A stretch of DNA of 44,577 bases from Flammeovirgaceae bacterium (GTDB taxonomy: Bacteria > Bacteroidota > Bacteroidia > Cytophagales > Cyclobacteriaceae). This document shows, in pieces, positions 35,575-42,878 of this stretch. The notes under the pieces were generated by a model that did no database searches, had not been told where the DNA came from, and saw only the letters and a program-made list of their open reading frames with translations. The stretch is taken from assembly GCA_023251155.1 (NCBI GenBank), contig JAHEZH010000034.1, positions 1-44,577 of the forward strand, given 5' to 3'. The translations under genes were made by a program, and so were the position numbers. Numbering within the stretch: position 1 is the stretch's first letter; each line of letters begins with the position of its first letter.

Positions 35575-36420
35575 ATGATGAGCAGGTGTCTCTTTATCAT
35601 CTTCAGCTTTTTACTCATGTCCGTTGCGCAGGCACAGACAGAAAAGGTAAAGAAGCTGGAGGCGGAAGGAGACACCCTACTTCGTCATGAAGATTTCAAC
35701 GGAGCGCTGAAGGTCTTTGCAAAGATCCTGAAGTCACACAAAGAAAAAGATCAATTCTACTATTCCGTCATCTACAAGAAAGCCGTCAGTCTTTACAGCG
35801 TTCAAAAACTGGATGAAGCCCTCGGGGCCATTGACGAATTCATTCCGGCTTATCCCAACTCACCGCAGCCCTATTTGTTAAAGGCATTCATCTTTCGCGA
35901 GAAGGGAGATGCAGCGGGCCAACTCACCAATATTGACGAAGCACTGAAGCGGCAACCCGGTGCCCCTGACCTGATCAAGTGGCGCGCTATGCTCTACCTG
36001 GACGAAGAGAAGTTTGATCTTGCCAAGAAAGACCTGAAGCAAGTGAAATTGTATCAGGATGATGCGGAGGTAGAAACCTATCTCGGCTTTGCTTATTACA
36101 ACACCAATCAGTCCGACAGTGCGTTCATCAGCCTGAAGAATGCAATGGAGCTGGATGTTACGTATCAACTTGCCTACCTCTATGCCGGTTCATTCAGTTT
36201 GCAGAATGAAGATTACGACATGGCATTGACGTATCTTAATCTTGCTTTGCGATTAGATCCTAAGAACTACACCGCCATCTTTTACAAAGGCATCGCCCTC
36301 ATCGAAAAGGAGAAGATCGATGAAGGTTGCAGTTGCCTGGCCAAAGCATTCTATACAGGCAAAGTAGATGATGCCGGTGATTACCTGAAGCAGCATTGTT
36401 ATGGAGAAGAGAATGAGTAG
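35575..36420 (+). CDS. Periplasmic TPR-repeat protein
   Basis: A 281-residue protein with a signal peptide (cleavage near AQAQT) and about six TPR helix pairs, for example AEGDTLLRHEDFNGALKVFA, PQPYLLKAFIFREKGD and YDMALTYLNLALRLDPKN. The repeats run almost to the C-terminus, where CSCLAKAFYTG and QHCYGEEN carry three Cys residues. It is a probable protein-protein scaffold in the envelope; the partner is unknown. It starts eight bases after typA, so it is probably cotranscribed although functionally unrelated as far as is known. Either of the two tandem ATGs (35575 and 35578) may be the start. Confidence 0.85.
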   Translation: MMSRCLFIIFSFLLMSVAQAQTEKVKKLEAEGDTLLRHEDFNGALKVFAKILKSHKEKDQFYYSVIYKKAVSLYSVQKLDEALGAIDEFIPAYPNSPQPYLLKAFIFREKGDAAGQLTNIDEALKRQPGAPDLIKWRAMLYLDEEKFDLAKKDLKQVKLYQDDAEVETYLGFAYYNTNQSDSAFISLKNAMELDVTYQLAYLYAGSFSLQNEDYDMALTYLNLALRLDPKNYTAIFYKGIALIEKEKIDEGCSCLAKAFYTGKVDDAGDYLKQHCYGEENE

Positions 36421-36529
36421 ACAATACAGCAATTGCCCAAAAAGCAAGTTGTCAATTACCTTTTGTTAAGCACCAGGAAAGGTATCATATACAATAGAAC
36501 CTGTCATTGACTAAGCCTTTTGCCTATTG

Positions 36530-37402
36530 TTAATTGTCGATTGCTATTCTTTCCGTATCACTCTTCGCCATCTCCCAGCCAATAATCCCTTTTTTTCGTG
36601 CGGAGTTCCATCGGTATTCACCAAGTATTCCATCCTGCCGGATCACCCGATGACAAGGAATTAAATACGCTATGTGATTAGACCCTACAGCCGAACCGAC
36701 CGCTTGCATGGCTTTCGGATTCTGAATGTGCGAGGCAATACCTTTGTAGGTAGTTACTTCACCCATGGGTATCCTCAATAAAGCTTCCCATACTTTCACT
36801 TGAAAGTTCGTGCCCTTGACCAGTAAATGCAATCGGGATGTAGGGTTCACCTTTCCAAAAATTCGATCAATAAACGGCATAGTGATGACTGGATCTTCAT
36901 GGAAGAGGGAGTTGTGCCAATGCGCTTTCATCTTCTCTACTTCATACTTCGGGTCTTCGTCCGATTGAATGAAAGACAGCCAGCATACGCCACGTTCGGT
37001 GATCCCAATCAATGCTATGCCAAATGGGGTGGGATGAAAACCATATTCAATGCGAAGCCCGCTTCCTTTGAGTTTGTATTCTTGTGGAGTTACGGCTTCC
37101 AGCGTAGTGAATAAATCATATACTCTCGATTGACTTGACAAGCCGGCCTGTTCGGCTACTTCCACCAGGTTTTTGCTTTGCTCCAGTTTTGATTTCAGAA
37201 AATCAATGGTAAGATATTGAAGGAAGCGTTTCGGACTAATGCCTGCCCACTCCGTGAAGATGCGCTGAAAGTGAAACGGGCTAAGGTGTACGATCTCCGC
37301 CACTTCATCCAGTTCAGGTTGTCGCTGAACGTTTTCTTCCAGATAGCGGATGGCCTGCTCTATGCGCAGGTAGTTCATGTTCTGATCGGTGGCCACAATC
37401 AT
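36530..37402 (-). CDS. Ada-like fusion: AraC-type HTH plus O6-methylguanine-DNA methyltransferase
   Basis: A 290-residue fusion. The AraC-type HTH is at about residues 10-105 (IVHLSPFHFQRIFTEWAG and a degenerate second HTH). A methyltransferase half is at about 115-285, with LVKGTNFQVKVWEALLRIP and the active site IPCHRVI (Cys250). It removes methyl groups from O6-methylguanine and probably controls repair genes. It lacks the N-terminal zinc/methylphosphotriester Ada domain, so the activation signal of E. coli Ada is absent. I chose ATG 37402; ATG 37378 is also possible. It is divergent from the metallo-beta-lactamase gene and lies about 3 kb from an AlkA gene. Confidence 0.93.
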   Translation of the reverse strand: MIVATDQNMNYLRIEQAIRYLEENVQRQPELDEVAEIVHLSPFHFQRIFTEWAGISPKRFLQYLTIDFLKSKLEQSKNLVEVAEQAGLSSQSRVYDLFTTLEAVTPQEYKLKGSGLRIEYGFHPTPFGIALIGITERGVCWLSFIQSDEDPKYEVEKMKAHWHNSLFHEDPVITMPFIDRIFGKVNPTSRLHLLVKGTNFQVKVWEALLRIPMGEVTTYKGIASHIQNPKAMQAVGSAVGSNHIAYLIPCHRVIRQDGILGEYRWNSARKKGIIGWEMAKSDTERIAIDN

Positions 37403-37545
37403 AAAGCTATTGTTTTTTGTTGAATCAAAGTTGCCACCATTTCCAAAGCCGCTCAACCCGTTTCTTGCTCATGCTAAATAAACCGATGACTTTGATTTCA
37501 AGTAAAATGGTAACTTAGTTGACCAGACCCTAAATTATTCAATAC

Positions 37546-38436
37546 ATGAAAAAAACACTTTTCCTGGCGCTGTTTCTGTGGATGACACAGTTGGCCTTTG
37601 CCCGGCAAAACTATGATACCGTAAAAATCCGCCCTATCAAAGTGGTGGAGAATCTCTATATGCTCAAAGGAGCCGGAGGCAACATCGGTGTGCTTTTCGG
37701 GAAAGATGGTACGCTGATGATAGACGATCAGTTTGCACCACTCTCCAATAAAATCAACGGTGCGATCAAAACAATTGATCCGGGTGAAATCAGGTTTCTG
37801 ATTAATACCCACCTGCACGGAGATCATACCGGAGGCAATGAAAATTTTAAAAAGATGGGTATCACGATCGTAGCCCATGAGCAGGTGCGGAACCGGATGC
37901 TGACCGAACAAAAGAGCGCACGTGGCACTGCGCCTCCAAGAGACAAAGACGCATTACCTGTGATTACGTTTGCTGATCAACTTAACGTTCATCTGAATGA
38001 AGAAGATATTGAATTAATTCACTTCGATAAAGGCCATACCGATGGGGATGTGATTGTTCATTTCAAGAAAGCAAATGTGTATCACACCGGCGATGCGTTT
38101 GTTCGCTATGGTTATCCTTTCATTGACCTCTCCAGCGGAGGCTCACTCCATGGATTTGTAAACACGCTGGATAAATTATTGCTGCTGCTTGACGATAACT
38201 CAAAAGTGATTCCCGGACACGGTGAACTGGCCACCAAGGCAGATGTGAAAGCCGTGCGCGATGCCATGGCCGATATTCGTGATCAGGTGACTGCCGCCTT
38301 AAAGAAAGGAAAGAAACCGGAAGAGATTGCCGCTTTGAATATCACCGATAAGTATGATGCTACCTATGGCAAGGGCTTTTTGAAAGGAAAGGATTTTGTG
38401 CTGATGGCTGCCGAAAGCCTGAGCGTGAAAAAGTAA
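37546..38436 (+). CDS. Periplasmic metallo-beta-lactamase-fold hydrolase
   Basis: A 296-residue protein with a signal peptide (cleavage near LAFARQ) and an MBL fold. It has THLHGDH (His89, His91, Asp93, His94), the third-metal His region FDKGHTDGD, HTGDAF and the final PGHGELA. It resembles the quinoprotein-relay/MBL-fold hydrolases often annotated in Bacteroidota rather than proven beta-lactamases. No substrate can be assigned. It is divergent from the Ada-like gene with about 140 bases between starts and ends at a terminator hairpin. Confidence 0.9.
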   Translation: MKKTLFLALFLWMTQLAFARQNYDTVKIRPIKVVENLYMLKGAGGNIGVLFGKDGTLMIDDQFAPLSNKINGAIKTIDPGEIRFLINTHLHGDHTGGNENFKKMGITIVAHEQVRNRMLTEQKSARGTAPPRDKDALPVITFADQLNVHLNEEDIELIHFDKGHTDGDVIVHFKKANVYHTGDAFVRYGYPFIDLSSGGSLHGFVNTLDKLLLLLDDNSKVIPGHGELATKADVKAVRDAMADIRDQVTAALKKGKKPEEIAALNITDKYDATYGKGFLKGKDFVLMAAESLSVKK

Positions 38437-38490
38437 AAGAGATATCGTGTTTGAGCCACCTCACATACTCATTCAATACTACCCCCATAA

Positions 38491-38527
38491 CGGAAGCCCT
38501 AACGAGGGACTTCCGTTTCATTTTTAA
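38491..38527 (+). terminator. Intrinsic terminator after the MBL-fold gene
   Basis: A stem of CGGAAG plus CCCT (38491-38500) pairs with AGGG and CTTCCG (38505-38515, one bulged A) around an AACG loop. It is followed by TTTCATTTTTA. The remaining gap to 38687 shows no gene that I can support. Confidence 0.78.
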
Positions 38528-38687
38528 AGAGGCGGCGGTGCTTTTTCTTCAGGCGTTTACCTGATTTGCAATCACGTATCAATTTTTAATCGCTGGTTGC
38601 CTTACTCAAATACGTGACGATGGCTCAGTATTGGTTATGTCAGCGTGTATCATCATTGTCAAATTTTTAAGTCCACTGGTTTTGAAA

Positions 38688-39365
38688 TCAGGTGGCATCA
38701 TGAAATATAATACCCAACGCATACCGTTCGCCGGCTGTCACTTCACTCACACCATGCTTTAAAGTAGCGCGATAATGGCCACGACTTCCCTTCACCGGGC
38801 GAAAGTTAGTCGTGAAGATGACTGCATCACCCTGATTCGCATGGACAACCGTTGCTTTGGATTGGGCGCGTGGAATCTGTTCGGTTATTACGAGTTCACC
38901 TCCTTCATGATCTCTTCCCTTTTGTGTAAGAATGAAAACGACCTGAAAAGGAAAATAGATTTCTCCATACAGATCCTGATGCAGGGTGTTGAATCCTCCC
39001 TGCTGATAGCGGAGGAGAAGCGGGGTAGGGCGGAGTTGATTTTTATGGTGACAAGAAGTAATGAATTCTTCATGTGAGGCCGGATAGTGAATGTCGATGC
39101 CCAGGATATTCATCCATTGATTGGCGAGCGAGGCCAATGATGGATACAGTTCACTCCGGTGTTGTTGAATCAATTCAGGAAGCGGATAGCTGAAGTACTT
39201 ATATTCTCCCTGCCCGAAGCGGTAGCGCTGCATGTTGACGGTACTTCGATAAAGAGGTTGACCGTACAAGCCAATGAGTTGGATACACTCTTCGGTAGAA
39301 AGAACGTTTGGCAGTTTTGCAAAACCTTTGGTATTTAATGAATCGTAAATTTCCTTCCAGTTCAT
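38688..39365 (-). CDS. 2OG-Fe(II) oxygenase of the Ada/AlkA-associated type
   Basis: A 225-residue oxygenase with a double-stranded beta-helix. Fe ligands are His129 and Asp131 in LHQDLYGE and His204 in LKHGVSEV; Arg214 in GERYALGIIFHDA would bind 2-oxoglutarate. The segments GGELVITEQIPRAQS and FRPVKGSRGHYR match, from memory, an uncharacterised oxygenase family that is often encoded near ada and alkA in proteobacteria. It is not AlkB, which has a different core. The start ATG 39365 follows a small palindrome. It lies between an Ada-like gene and an AlkA gene, so a role in alkylation response is inferred. Confidence 0.88.
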   Translation of the reverse strand: MNWKEIYDSLNTKGFAKLPNVLSTEECIQLIGLYGQPLYRSTVNMQRYRFGQGEYKYFSYPLPELIQQHRSELYPSLASLANQWMNILGIDIHYPASHEEFITSCHHKNQLRPTPLLLRYQQGGFNTLHQDLYGEIYFPFQVVFILTQKGRDHEGGELVITEQIPRAQSKATVVHANQGDAVIFTTNFRPVKGSRGHYRATLKHGVSEVTAGERYALGIIFHDAT

Positions 39366-39367
39366 AC

Positions 39368-39384
39368 GTGAAATTCTTTTTCAC
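39368..39384. promoter_or_regulatory. Palindrome directly upstream of the 2OG oxygenase start
   Basis: GTGAAA-TTCTT-TTTCAC is a perfect 6-bp inverted repeat that ends two bases upstream of the oxygenase ATG (minus strand). It could be an operator or a 5' hairpin that occludes the start. It does not resemble the E. coli Ada box. Confidence 0.4.
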
Positions 39385-39493
39385 AAAAATGGATCAGGAT
39401 CATTTTTCTATCCACCCGATACTTGCTGAACTGAAAAGAAGTGTGGAAATGACCTTTACTATTCTTTATCTTTCGAATAAATTCATCATTCAC

Positions 39494-40396
39494 ATGAAGC
39501 ATCTCGTTACTTCTTTATTTCGTGTACTGACTTTTTCAGCCTTAATTTCCTGCTCTTCGGGCTCGTCAACGGAAACATTCAACGAAGAATGGATTCCGAT
39601 ATTCAATGGTAAAGACCTGAGCGGATGGGACATTAAAATTGCCGGTTATGATATCAATGATAATTTTAACGAAACGTTTAGAGTGGAGGATAGTATTCTG
39701 AAAGTGGATTACAGCAAGTATGCGAAGTTTGAAAATAAATTTGGTCATCTCTATTATAACAAGCCGTACTCCTATTATCGTGTGAAACTTCAGTACCGCT
39801 TTACCGGCAGGCAATTGAAGGATGGACCGGATTACGCCTATCTCAATAGCGGGATCATGTTACATTCCCAATCAGCAGCATCGTTAGGTAAAGCACAGAC
39901 CTTTCCTGTTTCCCTGGAGATGCAGTTTCTGGCAAGTAACGATAGCGTGAAAAGAACCACCGGAAACTTATGTACACCCGGCACACAAGTCAGTAGGAAT
40001 GGAGCGGTCGTATCTGCTCATTGTATCGATTCCAGTTCTCCGAATTATGATGAGGAACTGTGGATCAGTGCGGAAGCCATTGTGTTAGGCGATTCCATCG
40101 TTCATCATGTGATAGAGGGAGATACGGTGCTCACCTATGAAAATACTCAGGTAGGTGGCGGATTTGTGAATAAGGATATGAATTGGCGTACCGGTGGTTT
40201 TGCCGATTCCGTCCTGTGGGGACAAAAGCAAAATACTCCATTAAAGGAAGGTTATATTGCCCTGCAAGCGGAAAGTCATCCTATTGAGTTTCGCAAAATT
40301 GAGTTGCTGGATCTGAAAGGATGTAAAGACCCTAAGGCAGTTAATTATAAATCGTACTACGTCAAGTCCGATCCATCGCAGTGCCGCTACAAGTAA
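39494..40396 (+). CDS. DUF1080 (3-keto-disaccharide hydrolase-like) lipoprotein
   Basis: A 300-residue lipoprotein with lipobox LISC (Cys20) after the signal peptide MKHLVTSLFRVLTFSA. It has a concanavalin-like DUF1080 domain starting EEWIPIFNGKDLSGWDIKI and containing NSGIMLHSQ and VSLEMQFLAS. Some DUF1080 proteins hydrolyse 3-keto glycosides; that is not shown here. The C-terminus carries GCKDPKAVNYKSYYVK and a final QCRYK, a GCxDPxAxNY cysteine motif. I chose ATG 39494 because it opens the lipoprotein signal; the longer frame to 39308 overlaps the divergent oxygenase gene. The next gene, alkA-like, starts on the base after its stop. Confidence 0.9.
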   Translation: MKHLVTSLFRVLTFSALISCSSGSSTETFNEEWIPIFNGKDLSGWDIKIAGYDINDNFNETFRVEDSILKVDYSKYAKFENKFGHLYYNKPYSYYRVKLQYRFTGRQLKDGPDYAYLNSGIMLHSQSAASLGKAQTFPVSLEMQFLASNDSVKRTTGNLCTPGTQVSRNGAVVSAHCIDSSSPNYDEELWISAEAIVLGDSIVHHVIEGDTVLTYENTQVGGGFVNKDMNWRTGGFADSVLWGQKQNTPLKEGYIALQAESHPIEFRKIELLDLKGCKDPKAVNYKSYYVKSDPSQCRYK

Positions 40397-41278
40397 ATGA
40401 ATTCACTTTACCTTCCTGTTCCGCAGGCGTTCAGTTTTGATCTGGCTGTTTCTTTTTTGTTGCGCTCTCCGCGTGAAGTGCTTCACCGCGTGGAAGAGGA
40501 TCGTGTGCTGAAGGCGTTGTATGTGGAAAGAGAGAAAGTGGTATTCAGTATGCGCTTTGAGCGCAGTCAGCTGGTCGTTGATTTTCTCTCGGGGCCAGTT
40601 ACTGAAAAAATAAAAGAGCAGGTAAAGGCTTTTATCATCGAATGGTTTGACCTGGAGACCGACCTGCTTCCCTTTTATGCGATGGCAGCCGAAGATAAAT
40701 TACTCGGTGACCTGGTGACACGATTTCATGGCTATCGCATTGTGGGGCAACCTGATTTGTTTGAATCATTGATATGGGCGGTGTTAGGCCAACAAATCAA
40801 TTTACAATTTGCCTATACGCTAAAACATCGCTTCGTGGAAGCGTATGGAGAAACGGTGAAGATTGATGATCAGCATTATTATTTGTTTCCCACTTCATCA
40901 AAAGTAGCTCAGCTCCGACCCGAAGAATTACTGCCTCTCCAGTTTTCGCGGCAAAAGGCAGCGTATACCGTTTCCATTGCAGAAGCATTTGCTTCGGGCC
41001 ACATCTCCAAGGAGAAATTGAAAGGAATGCCCTTACAACAGGCAAAGGAAGAGCTCATCAAAATAAAAGGCATTGGCAACTGGACGGCCAACTATGCACT
41101 CATGAAAACCTTTCGCTACCCGGATGCTTTTCCGCTGGAGGATGTGGGCATTCATAATGCGATCAAAAACATAAAGAAGATGAAAGTGAAACCCACACTG
41201 GATCAAGTGAAGCGCATCTTTAAAAAATACAAAGGGTGGGAGGCGTATGCTACACTGTATTTGTGGAAAAGTCTTTGA
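40397..41278 (+). CDS. DNA-3-methyladenine glycosylase II (AlkA-like)
   Basis: A 293-residue HhH-GPD base-excision glycosylase that removes alkylated purines. It has an N-terminal AlkA-type beta region (SFLLRSPREVLHR), the LIWAVLGQQINLQFA helix region and the helix-hairpin-helix LIKIKGIGNWTANYAL (about 220-235). The catalytic Asp249 is in FPLEDVGIHNAI. No Fe-S cluster cysteines are present. The start codon directly abuts the DUF1080 stop, so the two are cotranscribed. It lies in the same 5-kb neighbourhood as the Ada-like protein and the 2OG oxygenase, supporting an alkylation-repair role. Confidence 0.94.
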   Translation: MNSLYLPVPQAFSFDLAVSFLLRSPREVLHRVEEDRVLKALYVEREKVVFSMRFERSQLVVDFLSGPVTEKIKEQVKAFIIEWFDLETDLLPFYAMAAEDKLLGDLVTRFHGYRIVGQPDLFESLIWAVLGQQINLQFAYTLKHRFVEAYGETVKIDDQHYYLFPTSSKVAQLRPEELLPLQFSRQKAAYTVSIAEAFASGHISKEKLKGMPLQQAKEELIKIKGIGNWTANYALMKTFRYPDAFPLEDVGIHNAIKNIKKMKVKPTLDQVKRIFKKYKGWEAYATLYLWKSL

Positions 41279-41326
41279 TCTCCAATTTATAGTTGATTGA
41301 TGATTGGCCGTGATTAAATGAATGTT

Positions 41327-41998
41327 TTAATCGGTTAATAACTTGCCGGATGACGATGGGGTGAATAATAGTTCGGGAGCAATGTGATTTAATGTGATCA
41401 GATTACTGGTGTCTCCCAGAATTTCATCGATAAGTCCGTAGGCCTTGGCTTCTTCGGCATTGAGGTATCGATCACGAAGAAAGAACGCTTCGATTTCTGT
41501 AGCACTATGGCCGGTGTGCCTGCCCATGATGTGAAACAGTTGTGACTGTAACCGTTCCTGCTCACGCATGGCGATGCGTACATCTTCGGTGTAGCCTTGT
41601 GCTCCGCCTCCTGTGGGGTGCATGTGGATAGTGGCGTGGGGCAATGCATAGCGTTTGCCTTTTAGCCCGGTGCAAAGTAACGCAGTGCCCATGCTGGCGG
41701 TAATGCCTACGGCATACGTATAAACAGGTGCCTGAACCATTTGCATGGCATCGTAGATCGCCAGCCCGGCATACACATGCCCTCCCGGACTATTAATGTA
41801 CAGGTGAATGGGCTGCTTCTGATCTACACTATTCAGATAAAGCAGCTGAGCGACAATGACATTCGCCATTTGAGATTCGATCTGGGTGCCTAAAAAGATA
41901 ATTCGTTCTTTCAGCAGCAGGCTATAGATATCATAGGCCCGCTCTCCACGGCCACTGTTGTCAATGACCATGGGGATGATGCTTGCGCGTGCAGTCAT
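41327..41998 (-). CDS. ClpP-type serine protease paralogue in a sigma-factor operon
   Basis: A 223-residue ClpP-like protein. The N-terminus IPMVIDNSGRGERAYDIYS and YINSPGGHVYAGLAIYD are typical ClpP. The triad is Ser102 (GITASMGTALL), His125 (ATIHMHPTGGG) and Asp176 (FLRDRYLNAEEA). The His region is altered: the usual IHQPxGG reads IHMHPTGGG, a small insertion, and GxAASM reads GITASM. It is the last gene of sigma - small protein - clpP and starts one base after the small protein stop. A housekeeping clpP usually sits with clpX or tig, which are absent here, so this is probably a second ClpP with a dedicated or modifying role (inference). Confidence 0.9.
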   Translation of the reverse strand: MTARASIIPMVIDNSGRGERAYDIYSLLLKERIIFLGTQIESQMANVIVAQLLYLNSVDQKQPIHLYINSPGGHVYAGLAIYDAMQMVQAPVYTYAVGITASMGTALLCTGLKGKRYALPHATIHMHPTGGGAQGYTEDVRIAMREQERLQSQLFHIMGRHTGHSATEIEAFFLRDRYLNAEEAKAYGLIDEILGDTSNLITLNHIAPELLFTPSSSGKLLTD

Positions 41999-41999
41999 G

Positions 42000-42272
42000 T
42001 CAATGTTGGTTAAAAAGTTGTTGTATGTTTTTTTGAAAGGCAGCTTCCTGCGGAGAGGTAAGCATCTGCCGACCGATTGCTTCCGCCTCCGCTCTTACTT
42101 TTTTGCGGCCAAACGCAATGGCCAGAGCCCTTACTTTCTTTTGAAGAAATACGTTCCATTTGAATTGGGGCTGCAACAATAGCTTTGCTTCAGCTAAAAG
42201 ATGGTCTTCAGTGGATAACTGACCCGAAAGAAAATCATCGATGTGTTTGATTTGCTCAGATGAAGTCTTCAT
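42000..42272 (-). CDS. Small soluble anti-sigma-like protein
   Basis: A 90-residue cytoplasmic helical protein. The N-terminus IKHIDDFLSGQLSTEDHLLAEA resembles the helical start of Bacteroidota anti-sigma factors (IDDYLxGxLS-EE pattern). It has no membrane segment, no zinc-binding HxxxCxxC and ends QNIQQLFNQH-like (NIQQLFNQH). It overlaps the end of the sigma gene by 17 bases and is followed after one base by clpP. A role as a soluble partner of the sigma factor, possibly a ClpP substrate, is inferred from position, size and this resemblance only. Confidence 0.65.
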   Translation of the reverse strand: MKTSSEQIKHIDDFLSGQLSTEDHLLAEAKLLLQPQFKWNVFLQKKVRALAIAFGRKKVRAEAEAIGRQMLTSPQEAAFQKNIQQLFNQH

Positions 42273-42807
42273 GGTGTAATGCTTTTTTCTTTACTTCATG
42301 ACGTAGCTTCTCGATGCATTTGTACTTCTGCGCGGAGGCGGAGTGTGCTCCTGAAAATCCGAACTGGCTGGATATGGCTTCGATGGAGAGGTGATCGTAA
42401 TAGAATGCACTCAATAGTTCAAGGCATTTTCTTCCGCTTCGCTCCAGTAGTGTCAGTAAATGATTGTGCGAAGTGTCTTCCAAATAATCTTCAGGCAGTT
42501 CGATCTGCTTTTCCAGATCATCCAAGGAAAGCAGCAGCTGATTGTTTTTTGTTTTCCGTATCCACAGATGTTTGGCGATACCAATCAGGTAGGAGTGTGG
42601 ATGATCTATGGCAGTGCTTTCAAGCTGTACGGTTTTTTCATACAGGATCACCAGAGCATCCTGAAAAACATCTTTGGCATCCTGCAATGAACCGGATTGT
42701 TTGCTGATAAGGCGTGCCACTATCGGGAACGCTTCACGATAGAGCGTTTCAAAAATGATAGGACGCTGGAGCGGATCGTGTAGTTCTTTTTGAAGTGTAG
42801 CCGTCAT
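42256..42807 (-). CDS. ECF-like RNA polymerase sigma factor
   Basis: A 183-residue sigma-70 family protein with regions 2 and 4 only. Region 2 is FETLYREAFPIVARLISKQS followed by DAKDVFQDALVILYEK. Region 4 is KCLELLSAFYYDHLSIEAIS followed by FGFSGAHSASAQKYKCIEKL, as in Bacteroidota ECF sigma factors. The SYLIGIAKHLWIRKTK segment fits region 2.3-2.4. It is the first gene of the sigma - anti-sigma-like - clpP unit. The upstream promoter is not clear; a consensus Shine-Dalgarno-like sequence lies about 50 bases upstream but is too far to serve this start. Confidence 0.92.
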   Translation of the reverse strand: MTATLQKELHDPLQRPIIFETLYREAFPIVARLISKQSGSLQDAKDVFQDALVILYEKTVQLESTAIDHPHSYLIGIAKHLWIRKTKNNQLLLSLDDLEKQIELPEDYLEDTSHNHLLTLLERSGRKCLELLSAFYYDHLSIEAISSQFGFSGAHSASAQKYKCIEKLRHEVKKKALHHEDFI

Positions 42808-42858
42808 CGTTAATCAATTATTTGTTCTTTATGATGAAGTGCAGAAAGCCCGGCAGAA

Positions 42859-42867
42859 ATCACCTCC
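42859..42867 (-). other. Isolated consensus Shine-Dalgarno-like sequence
   Basis: The minus strand reads GGAGGTGAT, nine bases complementary to the 3' end of 16S rRNA. It lies 12 bases after the cyclotransferase stop and about 50 bases before the sigma-factor start. No ATG, GTG or TTG lies at a usable distance downstream. The cyclotransferase frame continues open for 22 sense codons after its stop, ending two bases before the sigma ATG. Confidence 0.45.
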
Positions 42868-42878
42868 AAAAGGAGAAA

